A stretch of 64,000 nt of DNA from CAWCFV01 sp963794995 (GTDB lineage Bacteria > Actinomycetota > Actinomycetes > JACCUZ01), in NCBI GenBank assembly GCA_963794995.1, contig CAWCFV010000002.1, forward strand, positions 2,542,001 to 2,606,000, read 5' to 3'. This document shows positions 57,668-64,000 of the stretch, piece by piece (position 1 is the first letter of the stretch; each line of letters opens with the position of its first letter). A program made the position numbers and the translations under genes. The notes under the pieces are model-generated. The model was not told the DNA's origin, did not search any database, and saw only the letters and a program-made list of their open reading frames with translations.

Positions 57668-58386
57668 GCCCGCGACGGTTCGAGGAGCTCGCCTGGCGGG
57701 AGACGCCGATGGGCGAGATCTCGCTGCGCCGCCGGCGCGACCCGCAGCTCGACGTCGACGTCTTCGAGGTCAGGCTGGGCGACGAGTTCCTGATGTCCAG
57801 CCTGTTCACGGTGGCGGAGGTCGCGCTCGCCCGGCTCGCTCTCGAGGCCGGTCCGGACCGTCCTCTCGACGTCGTGGTCGGCGGCCTCGGGCTCGGCTAC
57901 ACCGCGCGTGCGGCCCTCTCCGACTCCCGCGTCCGGTCCCTGACCGTCGTCGAGGCGCTGGCCGAGGTCATCGACTGGCACCGCCGCGACCTGCTGCCCG
58001 ACACCGTCGGGCTGGCCGCCGACCCGCGGGTCCTGCTGGCCGAGGGCGACTTCTTCGCGTTGGCCTCGGGCGAGGGCTTCGACCACGGCTCGCCGGGCCG
58101 CCGCTACGACGTGGTGCTGCTCGACGTCGACCACACACCGCGGCACGTCCTGCACCCGAGCCACGCGCCGTTCTACACCGCGGCCGGGCTGCGCGCGATG
58201 GCGCGGTTCCTGGCTCCGGACGGGGTGTTCGCCCTGTGGTCGGACGACCCGCCGGACGACGCCTTCCTGCCGGTGCTCGACGAGGTCTTCACCGACGTGA
58301 CGGCCCACGTCGTCGACTTCGCCAACCCGCTGACCCGGGGGACCTCCTCGAACACGGTCTACGTGGCCCGCCCCGTCACCCGGTGA
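57664..58386 (+). CDS. Spermidine-synthase-like SAM-fold protein
   Basis: A 240-residue protein of the spermidine synthase/polyamine aminopropyltransferase superfamily without a membrane domain. LDVVVGGLGLGYTARAAL (about residues 71-88) is the nucleotide loop, SLTVVEALAEVIDWHRRDLLP follows, and DVVLLDVDHTPRHVLHPSHAPFYTAAGL contains the central acidic motif. Homology starts at RRFEELAWRETPMGEISLRR, upstream of the first ATG (57709), so translation probably begins at CTG 57664, overlapping the permease stop as CTGA. The substrate is unclear; the D-H-T-P block differs from true spermidine synthases. Its 3' end overlaps greA by 11 bases. Confidence 0.8.
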   Translation: MSPRRFEELAWRETPMGEISLRRRRDPQLDVDVFEVRLGDEFLMSSLFTVAEVALARLALEAGPDRPLDVVVGGLGLGYTARAALSDSRVRSLTVVEALAEVIDWHRRDLLPDTVGLAADPRVLLAEGDFFALASGEGFDHGSPGRRYDVVLLDVDHTPRHVLHPSHAPFYTAAGLRAMARFLAPDGVFALWSDDPPDDAFLPVLDEVFTDVTAHVVDFANPLTRGTSSNTVYVARPVTR

Positions 58387-58867
58387 AGGGCTCCGTGTCG
58401 ACGATCTCGACCTCGACCTTGGTGCCGTTGGGCGCCGCGTACGACGTGGTCTCGCCGATGTGCCGACCGTTGATCGCCTCGCCCAGCGGCGACTTCTCCG
58501 AGTAGACCTCGACGCCGTCGCCGGCGACCTCGCGCGACCCGAGCAGGAAGCGCATCGTGTCGCCCGCGACCTTGGCGGTGACCACGGTGCCGGGGGCGAC
58601 GACACCCTTGGGTGCCTTGGGCGCCTCGCCGACCTGGGCGCTCTCGAGCAGCTGCTGGAGCTGGCGGATGCGCGCCTCGCGCTTGCCCTGCTCCTCCTTG
58701 GCGGCGTGGTAGCCACCGTTCTCGCGCAGGTCGCCCTCCTCGCGGGCGGCCTCGATGCGGCGGGACATCTCGGTGCGGCCGTCGCCGGCGAGGAAGTCGA
58801 GCTCCTCCTTGAGCCGGTCGTAGGCCTCCTGGGTCAACCAGGTGACGTTCTCGGTGGTCTCGGTCAC
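58376..58867 (-). CDS. greA: Transcription elongation factor GreA
   Basis: A 163-residue factor that enters the RNA polymerase secondary channel to promote cleavage of backtracked RNA. The N-terminal coiled coil carries RIEAAREEGDLRENGGYHAAKEEQG, with the acidic tip residues D and E in GDLRENGGY. The C-terminal FKBP-like domain ends KVEVEIVDTEPFTG. The GTG at 58867 is preceded by GGAAGGAG. greA, DUF4307, mca and the small membrane gene occur in the same order as Rv1080c-Rv1083 (recalled). Confidence 0.96.
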   Translation of the reverse strand: MTETTENVTWLTQEAYDRLKEELDFLAGDGRTEMSRRIEAAREEGDLRENGGYHAAKEEQGKREARIRQLQQLLESAQVGEAPKAPKGVVAPGTVVTAKVAGDTMRFLLGSREVAGDGVEVYSEKSPLGEAINGRHIGETTSYAAPNGTKVEVEIVDTEPFTG

Positions 58868-59009
58868 GGCGGGCTCCTTCCTCGATCACTACCTCGTACG
58901 GCCCCACGGACCAGGTGGCTCGACAGGCACACCGGCCGGTGGGTGGAACATCGAGGCTAACAACGATCGGGTGGTCCGCGTCCAGCCGACGGCGAGCCGA
59001 CGCCGGCCC

Positions 59010-59417
59010 TCAGCGTGCGCCGGGCGCCGAACAGTCGTCGACCACCGCGGTGACCGCGGTGGTCCGGGTCCGGATGTCGACGCTGGTCTCGGTGCGCCCC
59101 GAGCGGCCGACGCGGGTCCGCAACGTGGTCACGCCGACGACCTCCCGGTCCCTGCCGAGGGCCCGCAGCCGGCAGGACACCGGGCCCTGGCGGCCCGCCA
59201 CGGTGACCTCGACCCGGATCTGGTCCGGGCCGCGCACCACGAAGCCCGTCACCTGCCCGGTCACGTCCGGGGCGGCGGCGCCGAGAGCGGCCCACACCAC
59301 CCAGGCGACGAAGGCGACCGCCAGCACGACCACTCCGGCCACCGCGCCGGGGCGCGCCCGGCGCCCCGGCCGGCCGTAGCGGCCTGCAGGGGGTCCGGTG
59401 GGGCGGGGGCTGGTCAC
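59010..59417 (-). CDS. DUF4307 membrane protein
   Basis: A 135-residue actinobacterial protein. After a Pro/Arg-rich cytoplasmic start comes one transmembrane helix (GAVAGVVVLAVAFVAWVVWAAL), then an extracytoplasmic beta-rich DUF4307 domain (VTGFVVRGPDQIRVEVTVA; CRLRALGRDREVVGVTTLR) with two cysteines (SCRLR and DDCSAPG) that may form a disulfide. The GTG at 59417 has AGGTGG about 8 bases upstream. It is divergent from mca, 51 bases between start codons, an association conserved in actinobacteria. Function unknown. Confidence 0.88.
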   Translation of the reverse strand: MTSPRPTGPPAGRYGRPGRRARPGAVAGVVVLAVAFVAWVVWAALGAAAPDVTGQVTGFVVRGPDQIRVEVTVAGRQGPVSCRLRALGRDREVVGVTTLRTRVGRSGRTETSVDIRTRTTAVTAVVDDCSAPGAR

Positions 59418-59468
59418 GGGAGCCACCTGGTGGGTCGGGGTGTCGGACGGGTGCTGGATGATTGTCCC

Positions 59469-60346
59469 GTGAGCGAGCACCTGCGGTTGATGGCGGTCCA
59501 CGCGCACCCCGACGACGAGTCGAGCAAGGGTGCGGCGACCATGGCCAGGTACGTCGCCGAGGGCGTCGACGTGCACGTCGTGACCTGCACCGGCGGCGAG
59601 CGTGGCTCGATCCTGAACCCCAAGCTGGAGCACGACCCCCAGGTGCTGGCCAACCTCACCGCGGTGCGTCGGGCGGAGATGGACGCCGCCCGCGAGATCC
59701 TCGCGTCCGGCAGGACTGGCTCGGGTGGGTCGACTCGGGTCTGCCCGAGGGCGACCCTCTGCCGCCGCTGCCCGAAGGCTGCTTCGCGGCCATGGACGTC
59801 GAGGTGGCGGCCGAGCCCCTCGTGCGCCTGGTCCGGTCGTTCCGTCCGCACGTCCTCACGACCTACGACGAGAACGGCGGCTACCCCCACCCGGACCACA
59901 TCATGTGCCACCGGGTGTCCGTCCACGCCTTCGACGCGGCCGCAGACCCGGCGCGCTACCCGGACGCCGGCCAGCCCTGGCAGCCGCTCAAGCTCTACTA
60001 CAACCAGACCTTCTCCAAGCCGCGCACGACTGCGCTGCACGAGGCGATGCTCGCCGCCGGGCTCGAGTCGCCCTACGGCGAGTGGCTGAAGAACTGGGAG
60101 GACCGCGACGAGCGCACGATCGGCACGCACGTCCCGTGCAGCGAGTACTTCGAGGTGCGCGACCGTGCCCTGCTTGCGCACGCCACCCAGGTCGACCCGG
60201 ACGGGCCGTGGTTCGCCTGTCCCCGCGAGCTGCAGGCGCAGGCCTGGCCCACCGAGGACTTCGAGCTGGCCCGCGCCGTGATCGACGTCGAGGACACCGA
60301 GGACGACCTGTTCGCCGGGATCCGCGGCACCGAGCTGGCCCGGTGA
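59469..60346 (+). CDS. mca: Mycothiol S-conjugate amidase (single-base frameshift near 59704)
   Basis: A zinc amidase that cleaves mycothiol conjugates of electrophiles so mercapturates can be exported. Zinc motif: AVHAHPDDESSKGAATMARY near residue 9, then HVVTCTGGERGSILNP. The frame breaks after ARREILA-type sequence (AREILASG); the shifted frame reads DWLGWVDSGLPEGDPLPPLP and HVLTTYDENGGYPHPDHIMC, then runs to TGA 60346. Homologs read AREILGVRQDWLG here; adding one G in CTCGCGTCCGG (about 59704) restores this exactly, giving about 292 residues. The gene length is 3n+2, as expected for one missing base. A sequence error is most likely, since mca is widely conserved. Confidence 0.85.
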
Positions 60347-60576
60347 CCACCCTGCTGCTGGCCGCCGCGGCCGAGGAGGGCGACGTGAACCCGGGGCTGC
60401 TCGGCTTCGTCGTGGTGGCGCTGCTCGCGGTGGCGACCTGGCTGCTGCTGCGATCGATGCGCCGTCAGATCAAGCGCATCGACCTGCCCGAGGACGCCCA
60501 GCCCGACCTGCCCGAGGACGACCAGCCCGACCGGCCCGACCGGGACGACCGGCCGACGGGCCCGTCAGGTCCCTGA
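60343..60576 (+). CDS. Small membrane protein downstream of mca
   Basis: A 77-residue protein. A short N-terminus leads to one transmembrane helix (NPGLLGFVVVALLAVATWLLL), then RSMRRQIKRIDLPEDAQ and an acidic/Pro tail rich in Asp. The GTG overlaps the mca stop as GTGA. M. tuberculosis Rv1083 is a comparable small protein after mca (recalled). Its last 12 bases overlap the convergent GGDEF-EAL gene. Function unknown, possibly linked to mycothiol-conjugate export. Confidence 0.85.
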   Translation: MTTLLLAAAAEEGDVNPGLLGFVVVALLAVATWLLLRSMRRQIKRIDLPEDAQPDLPEDDQPDRPDRDDRPTGPSGP

Positions 60577-63500
60577 GGACGCCGGCCCGGTGCCCGAGGG
60601 CACCGTCCGGTCTCGGACGGCCGTGATCTCGGTGCGCCAGTCCGCCTCGCCGGGTCGCTGCAGGCCGGAGAGGAACGTCGGGATCCGCTCGGCCGGCATC
60701 GGCACCGCGAGGTGGAACCCCTGGCCCACGCTGTAGCCGAGGGACAGCAGCGAGCGCCACTGCTCCGGCCGCTCGATGCCCTCGGCGACGATGGCCGTCA
60801 TGCCCAGGGTGCCGGCCATGTCGCGGATCGTGCGCACCAGGCCGGACTCGCTCTCGGTCCCCGGCAGCGCCTCGACGAACTCCTGCGCCAGCTTCAGGCC
60901 GTTGACCGGGAGCATCTGGAGGTAGGACAACGACGAGTAGCCCGTGCCGAAGTCGTCGATGTAGAGGTGCACGCCGAGGTCGGCGAGCGCGTGCAACCGC
61001 TCGACGATGGCGCCGTCGCCAGGGAGCAGGACGCTCTCGGTGATCTCCAGCACGACCGTCGAGGCCGCGATGCCGCTCGCCTTGATGGCCAGCCGCACCT
61101 CGTCGACGAAGCTCGGGTCCTGCAGCTGCCGGCCGCTGACGTTGACCGCGATGTGCAGGTCGTGGTGCGCCTCGTGCTCGGCCTGCCAGCGAACGGTCTC
61201 GCGCAGCGCCGTCTGCAGCACCATCCGGCCCAGCGGCACGATCAGGCCGGTCTCCTCGGCGAGCGAGATGAACTGCCCGGGCTGCAGCATGCCGAGGCGC
61301 GGGTGCTCCCAGCGGACGAGGGCCTCCAGCCCGATGATCCGTGACGTCGCGAGGTCCACGAGCGGCTGGTAGTGCACGACCAGCTCGTTGCGGTCGATCG
61401 CGTGCCGGAGGTCGCTGGTCAGCGACAGGCGCGCGAACGCCGTCTCGTGCATGGCGGGCGCGAAGGCCGCGTAGCGGTTCTTGCCGGCCTTCTTCGCCTC
61501 GTACAGCGCCAGGTCGGCGTTGCGCATGAGGTCCTCGGGCGAGGCCGGGCCGGCCTGCCCGACCGCGATGCCGATGCTGGCGCCGGTGGTCACCTCGGTC
61601 CCGGCCACGTCGAACGGCCGGGCCAGCGCCTCGACGATCCGCTGCGCGATGACGTTGCAGTGCTCGTCGTCGTCCACGTCCTCCAGCAGGATGGCGAACT
61701 CGTCGCCGCCGAGCCGGGCCGCGGTGTCGCCGTCCCGCAGGCAGGTCCGGAGCCGGGCCGTCATCTCGCGCAGGAGGTCGTCGCCGGCGGCGTGCCCCAG
61801 GCTGTCGTTCACGGTCTTGAAGTCGTCCAGGTCGACGAACAGCACGCCGTACCCGCCGGCGCCGCGCGAGCGGGCCATCGCGTGGCCGAGCCGGTCGCGG
61901 AACAGGGCACGGTTGGCCAGGCCGGTGAGGGAGTCGTGGAACGCCTGGTGGGTGAGCTGCTGCTCGAGCTCGTGGCGCTCGGTGATGTCGTGGCAGGTGA
62001 CGACGAAGCCCATGAGGTCCTCGTCGATGACCTCGGTGACCACGGCGTCGACGCGTGGGGAGTGGCCGACCTCGCTGATGAGACGGATCTCCCCGCGCGC
62101 CGTGCGGCCGCCCTGCGCCAGGCCGACGAGGTCGCGCGCAGCGCCCCGGTCGCGCTCGGCGACGACGTCGAGCCAGTTCATGCCGAGCAGCTCGGGCGCG
62201 GGCAGGCCGACGATCGGCTCCACCGCGGGGGTCACGTGGACGATCGTGAGGTCGTGGTCGAGGATGCAGATCACGTCGGAGGCGTACTGCAGCATCAGCC
62301 GCAGCCGGCGCTCGCTGCGCCGCTCGACCATGATCTCGCCGACGTCGAGCCGCTCGAGGGCGAGCCGCATCGTCGACGCGAGGCCTTCCAGCGCCGAGGC
62401 CGTGCGAGGCCCCGGGAGCCGGTCCGCGATGACGATGCCGCCCTCGCGGGCCGCCCCCCGGGCGGGCAGGGCGACGAGCACGAGGGCGCTGGTCGACGGG
62501 ATGCCCAGCGAGGCGTGCAGCAGGGAGGGCCCGGTGAGGATGCCGATCCCCGTGTCCGGGCCGGGGAACAGCGCCAGCTCGGCGCCGTCGAGGAACGTCG
62601 CGGCGTCTGCGTCGTCGCTGGCCTGCGCGACGGTGCCGCCCGGGTCGCCGTCGACCCGCCAGGACCGGGTGCCCGGCTGGTCGAGCAGCTCGGCGACCGC
62701 GATCAGCGCGGCGTCGCGCACGCCGGCCCGGTCCGCGGCACCGACGAGCGCACCGGTCGCGCTCCGGAGCACGTGCTCGCGGCGCAGCGTGCGTCGCAGG
62801 CGCGACAGCAGGCTCACGATCCGCAGCACCGAGAGGGTGAACAGCATCGCGGCCCCGCCGAGGACGACGGCCGACTTGGTCGGGCCCTCGCCCGCCGAGT
62901 GGGTGACGACCATCACCGGCGAGACGAGGCAGGCCAGCCCGAGCAGCACCACGAAGCGCCAGCTGGCAGCCGGCCGGCCGGACTCGAGCACCGGGCGCGG
63001 GTCGGCCATCGTCGGGTGGGCGACGGTGAGCACGACGAGGGCCAGCGCGATCAGCCAGCCGGCGGCGAGCACCGGCAGGTCCAGGATGTCGGCCGCGAGA
63101 CCGGAGGCGACCCCCGTGAGCAGCCCGGCGAGCAGCAGGCGTGCGGCGAGGTCGGACTGGCCGGCGACGGCGAACCCGAGCCTGGTCGCCACGGCCAGGA
63201 CCAGCAGGTGCCCGAGGGGGTAGGCGCCGCCGACCAGGGTCTCGAGGACGGTGGCGTCGTTGTCGTGGACGAGCGGGTCGATGAGGACCAGCCAGCCCGC
63301 CTGCGCCGCAGCGACGGTGACGACGAGCGCGTCGAGCAGGGAGTCGCGGTCGTGCCTGATCCGGTCCCGCTGGAAGGCGGTGACGGCGGCGGCGAGGACG
63401 CCGTAGGCGAGCAGTCGCGGCGCGTCGGTGAACGAGGGGCCGGCGGGGCCGGTGAGGGCCAGCGCCTGGCCGAGGGTCAGCAGCGCGAGCCCGGCGGCGA

Positions 63501-63699
63501 GCAGCCAGCCCGGGACCCGGTCCTGGACCCCCGCGCGGTGGGTGAGCCACAGCACGGCGGCGGCGGTCGTCACTCCGGCGAGCACCCAGACAGTGGCCCG
63601 GGCAGAGGCCGACGGCACGGCGAGGTACCCGGCGGCCAGCAGGGTGGAGCCGCCGACCAGTGCGACAGCCTGCCGCCTGGTCGCTTCCCAGCGACCCAT
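60565..63699 (-). CDS. Membrane GGDEF-EAL cyclic-di-GMP protein with PAS domain
   Basis: A 1044-residue signalling protein. The N-terminal 290 residues hold about eight hydrophobic helices (for example LLAAGLALLTLGQALALTG). A GAF-like linker (about 330-450) and a PAS domain (about 468-590, LMLQYASDVICILDHDLTIVHV) follow. The GGDEF domain has the intact site ARLGGDEFAILLEDV near residue 663, and the EAL domain has GLEALVRWEHPRLGM near 790 and DDFGTGYSSLSYLQMLPVNGLK near 910. Both motifs are canonical, so it may both make and break c-di-GMP. The ATG at 63699 follows GGGAGGA. Confidence 0.95.
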   Translation of the reverse strand: MGRWEATRRQAVALVGGSTLLAAGYLAVPSASARATVWVLAGVTTAAAVLWLTHRAGVQDRVPGWLLAAGLALLTLGQALALTGPAGPSFTDAPRLLAYGVLAAAVTAFQRDRIRHDRDSLLDALVVTVAAAQAGWLVLIDPLVHDNDATVLETLVGGAYPLGHLLVLAVATRLGFAVAGQSDLAARLLLAGLLTGVASGLAADILDLPVLAAGWLIALALVVLTVAHPTMADPRPVLESGRPAASWRFVVLLGLACLVSPVMVVTHSAGEGPTKSAVVLGGAAMLFTLSVLRIVSLLSRLRRTLRREHVLRSATGALVGAADRAGVRDAALIAVAELLDQPGTRSWRVDGDPGGTVAQASDDADAATFLDGAELALFPGPDTGIGILTGPSLLHASLGIPSTSALVLVALPARGAAREGGIVIADRLPGPRTASALEGLASTMRLALERLDVGEIMVERRSERRLRLMLQYASDVICILDHDLTIVHVTPAVEPIVGLPAPELLGMNWLDVVAERDRGAARDLVGLAQGGRTARGEIRLISEVGHSPRVDAVVTEVIDEDLMGFVVTCHDITERHELEQQLTHQAFHDSLTGLANRALFRDRLGHAMARSRGAGGYGVLFVDLDDFKTVNDSLGHAAGDDLLREMTARLRTCLRDGDTAARLGGDEFAILLEDVDDDEHCNVIAQRIVEALARPFDVAGTEVTTGASIGIAVGQAGPASPEDLMRNADLALYEAKKAGKNRYAAFAPAMHETAFARLSLTSDLRHAIDRNELVVHYQPLVDLATSRIIGLEALVRWEHPRLGMLQPGQFISLAEETGLIVPLGRMVLQTALRETVRWQAEHEAHHDLHIAVNVSGRQLQDPSFVDEVRLAIKASGIAASTVVLEITESVLLPGDGAIVERLHALADLGVHLYIDDFGTGYSSLSYLQMLPVNGLKLAQEFVEALPGTESESGLVRTIRDMAGTLGMTAIVAEGIERPEQWRSLLSLGYSVGQGFHLAVPMPAERIPTFLSGLQRPGEADWRTEITAVRDRTVPSGTGPASSGT

Positions 63700-63836
63700 C
63701 CGTCCTCCCTCTGCTCGCGCGAGCCGGACCCCCCGGGGCCCCCGGGCGCCCCCACGGCGTTCCTCCTGTATCGGCCGCTGGTCCGGTGACTTGACCCCGC
63801 GGCGGGAGCCCCCGGGGGCGGTGCGATGCTCGGCGG

Positions 63837-64000
63837 GTGCTCCGCGGCCGTTCCCACCGGTTCCGGTACCGGTGGTCGGGGCCGGTCTATGACGTCCTGT
63901 CGCTGGAATGGCCCGTCTACCGGGGGCCGCGCCTGGTCGGGATGGACCTGCTGCGGCTGGGCCCCGGCGACGCCGTCCTCGACGTGGGCTGCGGGACCGG
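63837..64000 (+). CDS. SAM-dependent methyltransferase (5' part, runs off the edge)
   Basis: GTG 63837 opens a frame to the window edge (54 codons): RFRYRWSGPVYDVLSLEWPV, then LLRLGPGDAVLDVGCGTG, a clear class I methyltransferase motif I. The YDVLS block resembles UbiE/phospholipid methyltransferase-type N-termini. GATGCT is 6 bases before the start, a weak leaderless-type hexamer. The substrate cannot be told from this part. Confidence 0.85.
   Translation, partial: MLRGRSHRFRYRWSGPVYDVLSLEWPVYRGPRLVGMDLLRLGPGDAVLDVGCGT

Overview
The window is about 64 kb of very GC-rich DNA (GC clearly above 70%, third codon positions almost all G or C), densely packed with genes on both strands. It comes from an actinobacterium that probably makes mycothiol: there is a mycothiol S-conjugate amidase (mca), a FtsB/DivIC protein, DUF501, a 13E12-type HNH protein, and gene order shared with Mycobacterium tuberculosis. 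The genus cannot be named from the sequence; a Nocardioides-like or related non-mycobacterial lineage is possible.

Region 1 (1-8.5 kb): comB-like phosphatase, a MarR regulator divergent from a methyltransferase/VOC operon with a duplicated operator, a TetR regulator, tRNA-Gln(UUG), then glmU-prs, an exported collagen-like protein, rplY and pth. Region 2 (8.5-25.6 kb): ppc divergent from mfd, then a SurA-like lipoprotein, mazG, a very large vWA/coiled-coil/repeat membrane protein (frameshifted in this sequence), a DUF885 peptidase, and the overlapping set eno-ftsB-DUF501-ppx-GNAT. Region 3 (25.6-33.5 kb): transporter, acetyltransferase, dienelactone hydrolase, type-5 uracil-DNA glycosylase, NDH-2-like oxidoreductase, ACT-domain regulator, peptide deformylase, an unusual UAA-anticodon tRNA-like gene, a Bax-inhibitor-1 protein and a strong terminator.

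Region 4 (33.5-45.6 kb): thiolase behind a perfect 16-bp palindrome, SGNH hydrolase, metallo-beta-lactamase-fold hydrolase, cbs, then a Gly/Asp-rich repeat peptide followed by a cupin/JmjC-type oxygenase and a sucrase/ferredoxin-like protein (the best candidate for an undescribed system), msrA, a DDAH-like hydrolase, an alpha/beta-hydrolase pseudogene, a GNAT, metB and an orphan glutamate-mutase MutL-like protein. Region 5 (45.6-64 kb): DUF1905, HNH/DUF222 protein, MFS transporter, Pro-rich exported protein, a tiny ORF beside two hairpins, VWA plus AAA+ ATPase pair, FIST sensor, ilvA, ABC exporter, spermidine-synthase-like protein, greA, DUF4307, mca, a small membrane protein, a GGDEF-EAL protein and the start of a methyltransferase.

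How it works together: cell-envelope precursor and nucleotide supply (glmU, prs), translation and repair (rplY, pth, def, mfd, mazG, UDG), central carbon (ppc, eno), sulfur amino acids (cbs, metB) and thiol detoxification (mca, msrA). Two window-wide patterns stand out. At least sixteen genes have a TAnnnT hexamer exactly 6-8 bases before the start codon, the signature of leaderless transcripts. Three otherwise intact genes carry single-base frameshifts in this sequence, which looks more like sequence error than coincident gene loss, although one lies in a repeat array where real variation is possible.
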